Assembly: GCA_036250225.1 (NCBI GenBank)
Contig: JAPZLL010000004.1
Location: forward strand, 1,116,001-1,180,000
Source of the DNA: Cercophora sp. LCS_1
Taxonomy: Eukaryota > Ascomycota > Sordariomycetes > Sordariales > Lasiosphaeriaceae
DNA length: 64,000 nt
Direction of reading: 5' to 3'
Each line of letters begins with the position of its first letter. Position 1 is the first letter of the stretch. The notes beneath the pieces were generated by a model. The model made no database searches, was not told where the DNA came from, and saw only the letters and a program-made list of their open reading frames with translations. Positions 11,981-20,966 of the stretch are shown here, in pieces. The position numbers were made by a program, and so were the translations under genes.

Positions 11981-13330
11981 ATGGGTTTTTGGAAGAACCT
12001 TAAGAAAAGCATCAAGAACTCTGCTAATTTCAACCCAGTCGCGTACCGGCACGAGATCGAATTGCTTGACGAGCTAGAGCTGCGCCAGCGCCATGCCCAC
12101 ATTCAGCACAAAGTCGTTAGTTCCGTTGTGGGCGCAGGCGGTTCCATCGCTGCCGCTCCCGCGACCTTTGGCCTCTCGCTGGTCCTGACGGGCGTGTCAA
12201 TCTGGCGAATGGATATCAACACTGACCGGCTCAAGATCATCAAGGCCCGTCTAAACGAGAGAGGATGGCAAGGAAACGAATTTGACGCAGGCGACCTCCT
12301 CGTGAGCGCTGGGCCGGTCGCACTGGGCCACCTCTTCGCGCCCGCGGCAGACCACCTCATCGACCAGGCCACGGGACACGCCGCCGAACAGCTAGCCATC
12401 CACCACGGGACGAGCCACGTCGCCGAGCAAGCAGCGAACCACGTGGCACACATGGCGGGCAACCACGGCGCCGGCATGGGTGACTTTGTTGGCCCTCCAG
12501 AGGTCATGCCCGCTGCCCACGAGGCAATTTACAAATCGACGCACACGGGCGTCGGGAGACTCGCCGAAGAGAGGGGGGAAGCCGGACTTCGTCAAGCTGT
12601 AAAGTACGGCGCCGAGATGGCACTCGGAGCGGCTGGAGGGCTTGCGGTGGACAAGATCAAGTCTTCCAGGGCAGCTAAACAGCCGTTACCGAGTGCACCG
12701 GATCCAAAGCCGCATGTCAGCAGCACCACGGCCGCACCCACTGGTGAGCAACGCCAGAGAATCAGCCCGGCGCCCGCTGTCATCCCCACAAGCCTCGTTG
12801 AACCAACGCCTGTTCGGTATCCCCGAAACGACACCCCAACCAAACCAACCAGTCCAACTAGGCGCTCCCCACCACCAGCCCCCGAGCCAGCGACCCATGC
12901 CACGACCCGGCGTCCTCAATCCCGCGTCCCTACTCGCGTTCCTCCTTGTGTCCAAGCGGATCCAAAAGCCCGAGCATCTTTATCAAAAATACAACTCTTA
13001 TCCCTCCTCTACCCAGCCCTGATTCACACCCTCTTCGGCCCTGGCCCACAGTTGTGGATCGCCAGCTGCACAATACTTCTCTATCCACTAGTGACGCGAG
13101 TACATGGGATTCCAAGAGCGGCGGCATTCGCGGTTCCTGTCCTTGCACTCTTGGGTATTTCTGAGTCTAAAATCTGGGCAACCAGTCTTGGCCTGGTCGG
13201 ACTCGACATGGTGGGCTGGACAGCTGTCGTCAACAGTGTCAAGGTGGTTTTCAGTATTTTCTTGGCTTCCCTGTTAACTGTAGTCGTAGTTCTGGCGGGG
13301 ATATCTCTGGCGAAGATGAGGGTTGAATAG
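11981..13330 (+). CDS. Hypothetical protein, His-rich middle and C-terminal membrane segments
   Basis: Single-exon 449-residue frame with a good ATG. I do not recognise the family. Visible parts are: a basic N-terminus; a Gly/Ala-rich hydrophobic stretch near residues 50-75 followed by a conserved-looking basic segment; a region around 115-170 rich in regularly spaced His and Ala (ADHLIDQ, GHAAEQL, NHVAHMAGNH); a Pro/Ser/Thr-rich linker of about 100 residues; and three or four hydrophobic helices from about residue 340 to the end. The layout suggests a membrane-attached protein with a flexible linker. The His-rich stretch could bind metal or form an amphipathic helix, but nothing in the sequence proves either. 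Confidence 0.65.
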   Translation: MGFWKNLKKSIKNSANFNPVAYRHEIELLDELELRQRHAHIQHKVVSSVVGAGGSIAAAPATFGLSLVLTGVSIWRMDINTDRLKIIKARLNERGWQGNEFDAGDLLVSAGPVALGHLFAPAADHLIDQATGHAAEQLAIHHGTSHVAEQAANHVAHMAGNHGAGMGDFVGPPEVMPAAHEAIYKSTHTGVGRLAEERGEAGLRQAVKYGAEMALGAAGGLAVDKIKSSRAAKQPLPSAPDPKPHVSSTTAAPTGEQRQRISPAPAVIPTSLVEPTPVRYPRNDTPTKPTSPTRRSPPPAPEPATHATTRRPQSRVPTRVPPCVQADPKARASLSKIQLLSLLYPALIHTLFGPGPQLWIASCTILLYPLVTRVHGIPRAAAFAVPVLALLGISESKIWATSLGLVGLDMVGWTAVVNSVKVVFSIFLASLLTVVVVLAGISLAKMRVE

Positions 13331-14086
13331 GTATCAACGTTTTTGCGCAAACTGTTTCTGCGGGAAGAAAAGGGGTGGAGGATTGGGAGTCAAGAAAAGC
13401 TATTTCCTGCGTCGGTTATAGTGTCGTGTATGTTCGGCCCGTTTTCGTGGTTGTCACGGTAAACAGGGAACGGGTTTCTACCACCTGTATGGTTGTGGCG
13501 TGCCTCTGTCTCATTGTTGAGGATTCGTTGAGAGGGAAAGGGCAGTGGGAAAACAAACCCACAATGCGGTTTCGCCATATTGGTCGTTGGTTGTTGAATA
13601 TTTCATCTTTAACTTGCATCATAGTATCGGTAATACTTGACAGCAGCCTAGGAAACAAAACTCAATAACTTGAATCAGCTGGAATGCATCCGCTTCATCC
13701 AGGGCTGTATGCTTAGAGAGCAGGTGAGCTGGAAAGAAGGTAAAGCGGTCACGTTTCAGCCCTTGTAATCCGCTTCGAATCTGGGCACATGAAATCTTTT
13801 GTTGTGGTGGGTGTTTAGGATTATCTTAGGGGGGGTCACAGAATGAGAATTAGGGGTAGGTAATTACAGTCCCCCCGCGACAGCCTGCTAGAATTGCATG
13901 TTCTCAATTTTCCTTTGCTTTTTCTGTGTGGTCTTTGACCGGAGCCCTCTTCTGTAAGGTATTTTAAACAGTCTGTGTCGAGTCTGCCCCTTTCCGTTAC
14001 ATGAGATCCACCACCTTCTTGCTTGACAAATCAAGTTGCCCCACGCGGCCCCGCCGAAACGCAGCCGATCCCGGCCTGCCCAGAGT
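13331..14086. other. Intergenic between convergent genes
   Basis: Contains the 3' ends of the membrane protein gene and of the MazG-like gene. Short frames on both strands lack recognisable content. Confidence 0.5.
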
Positions 14087-14428
14087 TCAGGTCGCAGGGC
14101 TTTGGGCGTCATTATCGGGTTTGTCCGCCTCTGCCTCCTTGATCGGCGGGTATTTCTTTCGTGTGACCTCGAGCTTCTCCAGGACAATTTGGGCGGGATC
14201 GAGTCCGAGAAGACGGGCCATCTGCAGACAGTAGGTCAAGACGTCTGCGAGTTCGTAGCGCACGTCTTTCGGGTCGGGCTCTTTGCCCCACTGATAGCAC
14301 TCGAGTAGCTCGGCGGCCTCGATCGAGATGCTCTTGGCGAGATTTTCTGGGGTATAACCTCTATTATCCCAGTCGCGCTCGGCGGCAAACGCCGCCAGGA
14401 TGGCTTGAAGTTCGTTCAGTGTCGTCAT
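14087..14428 (-). CDS. MazG-like nucleotide pyrophosphohydrolase
   Basis: A 113-residue protein, the usual size of single-domain MazG-like/dCTPP1-type enzymes. The metal-binding signature is complete: E37xxE40 (in IEAAE) followed by E59xxD62 (in ELAD), on the helices that bind Mg2+. A WG-containing loop (CYQWGKEPD) lies between them. These enzymes hydrolyse non-canonical or excess nucleoside triphosphates to the monophosphate and pyrophosphate, sanitising the nucleotide pool. The frame continues upstream of the chosen ATG to 14647, but that part is unlike the family and is probably 5' untranslated. The small bacterial-like form and absence of introns leave old horizontal transfer possible. 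The substrate is not predictable from sequence alone. Confidence 0.85.
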   Translation of the reverse strand: MTTLNELQAILAAFAAERDWDNRGYTPENLAKSISIEAAELLECYQWGKEPDPKDVRYELADVLTYCLQMARLLGLDPAQIVLEKLEVTRKKYPPIKEAEADKPDNDAQSPAT

Positions 14429-14735
14429 GGGGCCAAGTTCCAAGAGCAAGTTGAATAAGAGGGATTGTGAGAATGATTGATGGCGTCGAGATAGTTGTTG
14501 GGTGCCAAACTGTTGAAATGCTATGAAACAGTGACCCCGCATATGACCTAACTCAACCCCACCCGTGTTGCTCGGCAGGCAAAGCGCATTCCGCGGGTCT
14601 TGATTGGCGCGTTGCTCTAAATCCTGCTGCACTTGACTTGCAATCATCCATTCCCCGAAATCAGCGCCGAGGATTGTGCCATCAACAACTCTTTAGCCTC
14701 TGCGGCGACGGAGCTGGACGTTTCAACTCTTGCCC
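14429..14735. other. Intergenic
   Basis: Short spacer holding the probable 5' leader of the MazG-like gene and the 3' end of the GH30 gene. Nothing else recognised. Confidence 0.5.
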
Positions 14736-16261
14736 TTAAGATTCTTTGAACACCAAAGTTGTAAGTGACCTCTTGCTCAGAGCACCCCCAACAAAGTCGG
14801 CATTAGCCAGCGACCCCAGCAGTGTCAGCTTCCTTGTGTCATCGCTCGCCCAAACCTGGACCGCATCCAACTCGTCTCGCCCAACAAGAGGCCCGGGGAA
14901 AAGCGAGAGGGGCACAACCTCATCCGAGTTGTTGATGATCTGCACCACCACGGATCTGTCTGGGTTTCTGTATGCACTCGTGAGAATCGCCGGGTTCCCG
15001 TCCTCCTCGATGATGAACCCGATCCTCTTTGCACCCGGACGAATAAACCTGCTGAACTGTGCTGAGCCCCAATACGTCGACCCAATTGTGTAAGGCACTG
15101 TGCCTTCCGGGATATCCAGCTGTGTTCCCTCCGGGTTGGCCGCCCAGGTCTCGGCCACCGTTCTGTTCCTTTTCGGATTAGGCGCCCAGATGAACGGTGC
15201 TTCAGCGCCGCTCTGCCCGGATCCGATCCAGTAGATGTACGCACTAACATTTCCTGTGGTCAACGCTTCGTGGATATTGATAGCGTTTCGTAGTCCCTCA
15301 TTCTCCGAGTGATTTCGATACCACGTCTGTGTCATACCCAGCCGGTCCATAATCGGCGAAATTTCCGTAACCCACACCGGTAGCGTCGTGTTGAGCGGCC
15401 GATCCGGCCCTGGCGGAGTCCCCTTGTATGTATGCGTAGTGTAAAGACCCAAAGACCCCTCGACACCGGCATCCTGAATCTCGTCAAGCAAGTCCCTCGC
15501 CATCGACCAGCCCTGGCCCTCACAGCACGAGATCTTCACCTCGTCCAGTCCGCTTCCCTTGAGCGCCAGGTCCAGCGCAGGAATCACGTCTGCCGCCTGA
15601 TATCCATCCGACTGCATCGTCGCATACCCCTTTCTGCAACCATCAGCTTGAGCTAACCACCAGTGGAAGTGAAGACTCACATGAGATTCGGCTCGTTCAA
15701 AAACCCAACCCACCCAATCTTCACCCCTTCGGCCCACCACGCTTTGACGTACTTGGCTAAATACTCGGCATACGCACCCACCCAACTTCCCTCGCACGCT
15801 TTCCCTTCCCCTCGAACACCGCATAGCCAACCGCCCTGGTCATCACGCCCATTCGTCTTCATGTACCCCGGCGCGCTCCACGCGTCCGCGATAAACGTCT
15901 CGACGCCGTAGCGCATAGCCTGCTTGGCGACCCAAACTTGACCACTGTCGTATTTATCCCACACGAATGCTTTGTCGGGGGATGGCTGCGGAGAGTTCAT
16001 CTTGTCTCCACCACTATCGACCGATGAACCGAGACCGATGCGGAGGATGGAGAAGCCGGCGCCGGTGGTCGTGTTGAAGAGCAGATCGAGAACCTCGGTG
16101 CGGTACTTGGGTGGGAGATTCATGATGGAGTGGGCGCGTTGAAAGGCCTCGGCGAAGCCAAACCCCGAGATGGTCTGGTGGGTTGTTGAAGGGTCGAGGG
16201 TGATGGTAATGCCAGCGGCCACAGCTGCTAGGCTGCCCAGGGGGAGGAGTTGTGTGAGCAT
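14736..16261 (-). CDS. Secreted GH30 family glycoside hydrolase (subfamily 7-like)
   Basis: Exons are 16261-15681 and 15633-14736, giving 492 residues. A signal peptide (MLTQLLPLGSLAAVAAG) is followed by the GH30 (beta/alpha)8 barrel and a C-terminal beta domain ending LTTLVFKES. The acid/base is the Glu in GFLNEPN (E190) and the probable nucleophile the Glu in VWVTEIS (E284); their spacing fits the family. DAWSAPGYMKTNG before the first Glu is typical of fungal GH30_7 xylanases and glucuronoxylanases. The likely role is extracellular hydrolysis of beta-1,4-xylan or glucuronoxylan. I cannot separate endo-xylanase, glucuronoxylanase and xylobiohydrolase activity by eye, and another GH30 activity remains possible. 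The phase-2 intron follows the acid/base motif directly. Confidence 0.88.
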
Positions 16262-16585
16262 GCTGGCTGGAGCTTAGACCATGTGGACGGAAAAAACATC
16301 GTGAAGGTAAGAAAGATTGGGATTGGTCTTGAATTTGTATGCTCATGGCTGAAGAGCTGCCGGTTGTTGTATAGTGTCAAGAGTTTCGCTCAAATATCGA
16401 CTTCCTCCTCTTTCGCGCGGCTACAATTGGACGCTCTCCGGCTATTCCCTCGTGCTCTTGGTGCGGTTGTTAAGCTGTCCCCACGGCACTTAGCCGCCAG
16501 TTCATGCAAGCATCCCCGCCGGGCACATGGCATTCGATCCCTTCGAGATGCCAAGTGAAGAACCTCAGAATGGACCGGTCTCGAC
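16262..16585. other. Intergenic
   Basis: Upstream region of the GH30 gene. Small frames here show no coding character. Confidence 0.5.
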
Positions 16586-16855
16586 CTATGATTGCGTCCA
16601 CATATACCAAGCACCGCTTGCTGCCACGACAAACGCGGCAACCCAGGTCAACTGCCGCCTTCGTTCCTTGCGCTTCCGTTCCATCGCCATGTCGTAGAAT
16701 CGCTTGGAAATTTCTTGGAGCTCCTCCAGTCGCTCCGGTGTTGGAGGTGGTCGCTGGAGGATTTCATTGATTTGCTGGCGGATACGGGCGTCGGTCTCTT
16801 CGGCGAGCTTCCGCGCTTCGGCAGCTTGCGCAGTGCGATGATCGTTTGCGGACAT
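16586..16855 (-). CDS. Small tail-anchored protein, unknown
   Basis: An 89-residue frame starting at MSANDHR. The body is highly charged and helical, with a Pro break (RPPPTPERLEEL) and a basic cluster (MERKRKERRRQ), followed by one hydrophobic helix (LTWVAAFVVAASGAWYMW) two residues from the end. This is the layout of a tail-anchored membrane protein with the charged part facing the cytosol. An upstream in-frame ATG would add 19 residues. I do not recognise a family. Confidence 0.6.
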   Translation of the reverse strand: MSANDHRTAQAAEARKLAEETDARIRQQINEILQRPPPTPERLEELQEISKRFYDMAMERKRKERRRQLTWVAAFVVAASGAWYMWTQS

Positions 16856-17948
16856 TGTTTTGTTTGGCTTCTCAAGTTTTGGAGAATGAGGTTTGCCAGA
16901 TGCGATGCACACTGGGGCGACTGTTGGAGTTGTGGAGAGGAAGTTGCGAACAACGTGTCAAACGGTTTTTTGAGGGTGATTACGCTGTGCACTGCCTCAG
17001 TCGCGCAACCTCAAACGGGCAAGCTTTGCGATCGTCACCTTGCCAGGTGAATTTCAAAGGAGTCGGACAAGACACATCATTTGCTTATTATTTGGAAGGA
17101 AGTTGCACCTGCACCTGCTCGCTCACGATGAAAGAGGTTCAAAGTGGAAGGAGCGCACCAAGGCACGTGACAAACGCGGCGAGATCTTGATTCTGGTGGC
17201 AATCCCTGGCACTCATCAACCACCGACATCATTCCGACGCGCTCCAACCAAGGCTCAACCCCAAACCCTAATCGGTTTACGGCCCCTGTCTCCAAAGAAC
17301 AAGTCATTTGGGGCTTCCCGAGCGATTCCATCGCGCGCACACCTCGGCTCTCCACGCTCGTAGCAAGCCTTTAGATTCCAAACATCAACTCCCAATCGTC
17401 GTTAAAACCTCGAGAAGACGGCGCGTGAACGCATTGATGGTAAATCCCTCTCTCCTTTTTTTTTTTTTTTTTTTTTTTTGGGTAACCGGCTCCCACTTGC
17501 TCATATGCCACTTGTAGAGTCAAGGCCCCGCGATCAGCCACAACGAGAGCCGACAACGTTGCACAGTGCTCGGACTCGAATGTCGAGAATGCAAATCAAT
17601 ACCAATCACCTAATCTGCATCCCGATGCGCTAATGCAGGTCCCGACGGCCATTGTGGGCTTGCTCGAAGCCCGAGCATGAGGAGAGCAATTTGCGGTCAA
17701 CTCCATCAACCTTCAGGCAAAAATGCGGCACGACGAACGACTCCCTTGACAGGCTCCTCGTCTATTAGCCGCCCACCGCTCCCGGCACCCTGCCGCCTTC
17801 ATATCTACAACCGAAGCGGTGCTTAGCCTCTTCGGTCTTCACAACTGGCGATGGGACTCTGGGGGTGCTATAAATCGGGGACCGCCAACCGGGCACCAAC
17901 TTCAACTCCGTAACCTTCCACCCACCATCATCAGTCAGACCGGGAACA
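16856..17948. other. Intergenic with a 24-T homopolymer
   Basis: No gene recognised. A run of 24 T lies at 17456-17479. The last part is the promoter of the DUF3237 gene; a possible TATA-like CTATAAATC lies about 80 bp upstream of its ATG. Confidence 0.5.
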
Positions 17949-18498
17949 ATGCTTGCTCTACCCTTTGCGCTCCTGGCCGTTGCTGCCACTGCCTTTGCGG
18001 CTGACCCGAAGCCTCCCGCGTTAACCTACCTGTATAGCGTCAACTTGACCTTTGGCGACCCCATTGCCATTGGCGCGGTCCCCTATGGCCATCGTGACTT
18101 GTTGACGATCTCTGGGGGGTCCTTCTCGGGACCCAAGCTCAGCGGTAAGTTGAATACAGCCCATTAGTCCCAACATAGTGCTGATGAGCGATCTAGGCAA
18201 GGTTGTTGGCGGCCTTGACTGGGGTCTGACCGACTCCAAGGGTGTCTTCAGTCCCGATGCCATCTACGTCTTGCAGACTACGGACAACGCTACCATCGCG
18301 GTGTTTGAGAAAGGCTACGCCCCGAACGTTCACATCCTGTTTGAGACCGCCAGCCCCAAGTACGCCTGGCTGAATCCGGTCGTAGCCTATGCAGGCGGCG
18401 GACCCTTTGAGGGAGGTGTAGCGCTAGACGTGTGGCAGGTGAGTAAGAACACCCGGAAGACGGTTCATCGTACTGACACGCCACAGATCGGGTCATAG
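17949..18498 (+). CDS. Secreted DUF3237 (UPF0311-type) protein
   Basis: Exons are 17949-18144, 18197-18438 and 18487-18498, giving 149 residues. A signal peptide (MLALPFALLAVAATAFA) is followed by the DUF3237 beta-barrel pattern: YLYSVNLTFG, DLLTISGGSFSGPKLSG, GLDWGLTDSKG, YVLQTTDNATI and a closing VVAYAGGG segment. The family is common in bacteria and filamentous fungi and has no settled biochemical role. The final exon codes for only three residues and the stop, and follows a GTGAGT donor; if the intron were retained the protein would gain a short unrelated tail. Confidence 0.85.
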
Positions 18499-18993
18499 AG
18501 TCTGGGTCCATCCTGTCACCACAATACAAAGGCTCGCGATGGAGGCAGTCAAGAAAATGTTGAGGAAATAAAAGCATAAAAGTACCAATAAACTTATTTC
18601 TCCCACAGACGCCAATTTGTCGACTCATTAGACCCCCAATGCTTCGCTGAGTCCCACACACTCGGTATGAGCGTAGCCACCATGACCACCATGAAGTGTT
18701 GACCAAACACAGGAAGCGCCATACAAGGCAGGCTGCGCAGGGTAGGTTTTGCTGCCACCTAGGCTGCTACCTTCACTGAGGGGCCAATGAAACATGCATG
18801 CCGCCCGAGGGCCAAGGCGCCAGCCCCCACGATATGCGCGACTGCAGGACCCCTCACGACTCTAAATATCGCAGGATTTCGCATTGGGCGCACGAGGGGT
18901 GCTCTTAAAGTCCAGGGGCAGCCTGACCTAGCCTCCTCATCCTCGTTTCTCGTCTCTGCACCGGTTTACCAGGACGATTTAACCACCATAAAA
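18499..18993. other. Intergenic, presumed HET gene promoter
   Basis: The HET frame is open upstream to 18787, but that part has no domain content and the ATG at 18994 matches where HET proteins of this type begin, so the upstream part is taken as 5' leader. Confidence 0.5.
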
Positions 18994-20784
18994 ATGCGTC
19001 TAGTCTCTGTCTCGTCAGGCCAACCATCAGTCGTCCAGACCGAAGGGACTGACCCACTCCTCCGCGATGTGCCCCCATACGCAATCCTCTCTCACACTTG
19101 GGAAGCTGGTGAGGTCAACTTAGGAGAATTGAACTCTCCCTCTCCAGCAACGTTCACCAAAAAGGGCTTCGAAAAGATCCAGCGCTCCTGTCTCCTTGCG
19201 AAGCAGCGCGACAATCTCGACTACGCATGGGTTGATACCTGCTGCATCGACAAAACCAGTAGCTCCGAACTCTCTGAGAGTATCAACTCGATGTACAGTT
19301 GGTACCAAACAGCCGAAGTATGTTATGTCTACCTCTTCGACCTGCCTCCTGGGACGGCAAGCGATTTACACACAACGATGCCCGGGTGCAAATGGTTCAC
19401 GCGCGGATGGACATTACAGGAACTCATCGCGCCGAAGAACGTTGTTTTCTTCGACCAAGACTGGAATGAGCGCGGCGACAAGATGGGGCTTAGCGGCCTG
19501 ATCAGCCAAATCACCGGGATACCGCCCGACTTGCTGCGGGGCGAGACGCCGTTATCACTCTACTCGGTTGCTCGGCGGCTTTCCTGGGCAGCAAGACGCG
19601 TGACTACACGCGTAGAAGATATGTCATACTGCTTGCTTGGAATCTTTGACGTGCACTTGTCGTTGATCTACGGCGAGGGGATGAAAGCGTTCTCCCGGCT
19701 CCAGGAAGCGATTATCCTGGCCACGTCGGACCTGAGCATCTTTGTCTGGACAGACGAGCGCAGCCCCTGTCCAACTTGGGCGCCCCTTTTCGCAGACGAG
19801 CCAGTGCATTTTGCAAGTTGCGGCAGAGTTATCGCAGCATTGGAGGACGACATTTACCGCGAACTTACCATCACGACACGGGGCATCCAGGTGGAGGGCA
19901 GCTTGGTCTCGTTCCCCACACACGAGGACGACGCGTACAAGTGCATCCTCGAGACCTTTTGCACCATCGACGGCGAGTGGGTCGGTATTGGACTTAGAAA
20001 GATTGGCGGTGGCCGATACGCAAGATACAAGCCAAACATGCGCGCCATCCTCGGCGAAGAGTTCACACGCATGCCCTGGCGAGACTCCAATCGAATGCTC
20101 GTGGCGTCTCTCACCCTCGCAACCAGATTTCCGCCTCACTTCCCCTTCTACCACCAGGCGAACCCAGTCCTCGGCAATAGGAACTCGGCTCTCCGTGTTC
20201 GATGGCCCAACACGACCCCCAAATTCTCGGTCCATCGATACCGAAGCATGCCCCGAAGCCACTGGGACGTCTACGACGGGGTCTTTTTTTGCGCCAACAC
20301 AGTCAGCAAAAGCTGGGGTGCATACTTTGTCCACGCGTTCCTCCAAGTGACGGCAGAAACATGCATCCCCGTCAACTTTTTCCTCTGCTGCTACAACTGG
20401 AACCTCTCGAGGCCAAAAGTTGTCATTGCTGGACTGCACAGTTTGGCGCCGGCCACCGCCGTGTTTCTCGAGTCCCAGCTTGACCGGATACGGTTTGAGA
20501 GCAACAGACAGGCCCATGGAATCGTTTTGAGCGTGTTTGACGGAAACTTGCCCGCGGCTATATCGACAAATACGCGTGTCATGTCGGGCAAGGCGTGGGT
20601 GGAAAGCGCGGTGGTCAGCACCAAGGAACTACCAGACGTATTTGCCGGGTGGCATTCCGAGATCAAGAGCGGCGGGGACAAGGTCATGGTCAGGCTGACC
20701 GTTGATGTGGTTGAGGAGATGTGTCCGGAGATATGCGTACATCCCATGTGGCGGTTGGATGTTAACTGTGAGGTGGTTCAATGA
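18994..20784 (+). CDS. HET domain protein (N-terminal HET, HET-D/E type)
   Basis: Single-exon 596-residue protein. The HET domain opens at once: YAILSHTWE near residue 30, then YAWVDTCCIDK, SINSMYSWYQ, and RGWTLQELIAP. A conserved segment follows (RVEDMSYCLLGIFDVH, IYGEGMKAFSRLQEAI) as in HET proteins whose HET region resembles het-d and het-e of Podospora. HET domains trigger cell death when fungal individuals of unlike genotype fuse and are thought to be TIR-like. The C-terminal about 300 residues show no WD or ankyrin repeats, so this is a stand-alone HET protein, not a full HET-NACHT-WD receptor. No intron is needed. Confidence 0.9.
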   Translation: MRLVSVSSGQPSVVQTEGTDPLLRDVPPYAILSHTWEAGEVNLGELNSPSPATFTKKGFEKIQRSCLLAKQRDNLDYAWVDTCCIDKTSSSELSESINSMYSWYQTAEVCYVYLFDLPPGTASDLHTTMPGCKWFTRGWTLQELIAPKNVVFFDQDWNERGDKMGLSGLISQITGIPPDLLRGETPLSLYSVARRLSWAARRVTTRVEDMSYCLLGIFDVHLSLIYGEGMKAFSRLQEAIILATSDLSIFVWTDERSPCPTWAPLFADEPVHFASCGRVIAALEDDIYRELTITTRGIQVEGSLVSFPTHEDDAYKCILETFCTIDGEWVGIGLRKIGGGRYARYKPNMRAILGEEFTRMPWRDSNRMLVASLTLATRFPPHFPFYHQANPVLGNRNSALRVRWPNTTPKFSVHRYRSMPRSHWDVYDGVFFCANTVSKSWGAYFVHAFLQVTAETCIPVNFFLCCYNWNLSRPKVVIAGLHSLAPATAVFLESQLDRIRFESNRQAHGIVLSVFDGNLPAAISTNTRVMSGKAWVESAVVSTKELPDVFAGWHSEIKSGGDKVMVRLTVDVVEEMCPEICVHPMWRLDVNCEVVQ

Positions 20785-20966
20785 CGATCGCTAGGTACTC
20801 AGGACGCCCGAAACTTGGTCTGGATGCGCGGCGCAGGCCTGCACTTGATGAGCCATCTGATATGTTCACAACACGCATAACTCTCAATGCTAGACTCGAA
20901 ATTAGCCTTCACTTTTGTCTCGTAGCCCAAACTCATCTACCATAACGATGTCTAACACGCTCGCCA

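Noticed and set aside
14429..14647. N-terminal extension of the MazG-like protein
   Set aside because: The extra residues are unlike the family and the internal ATG at 14428 gives the usual length.
19624..20517. 297-codon minus-strand frame
   Set aside because: Antisense to the HET gene, with no recognisable content.
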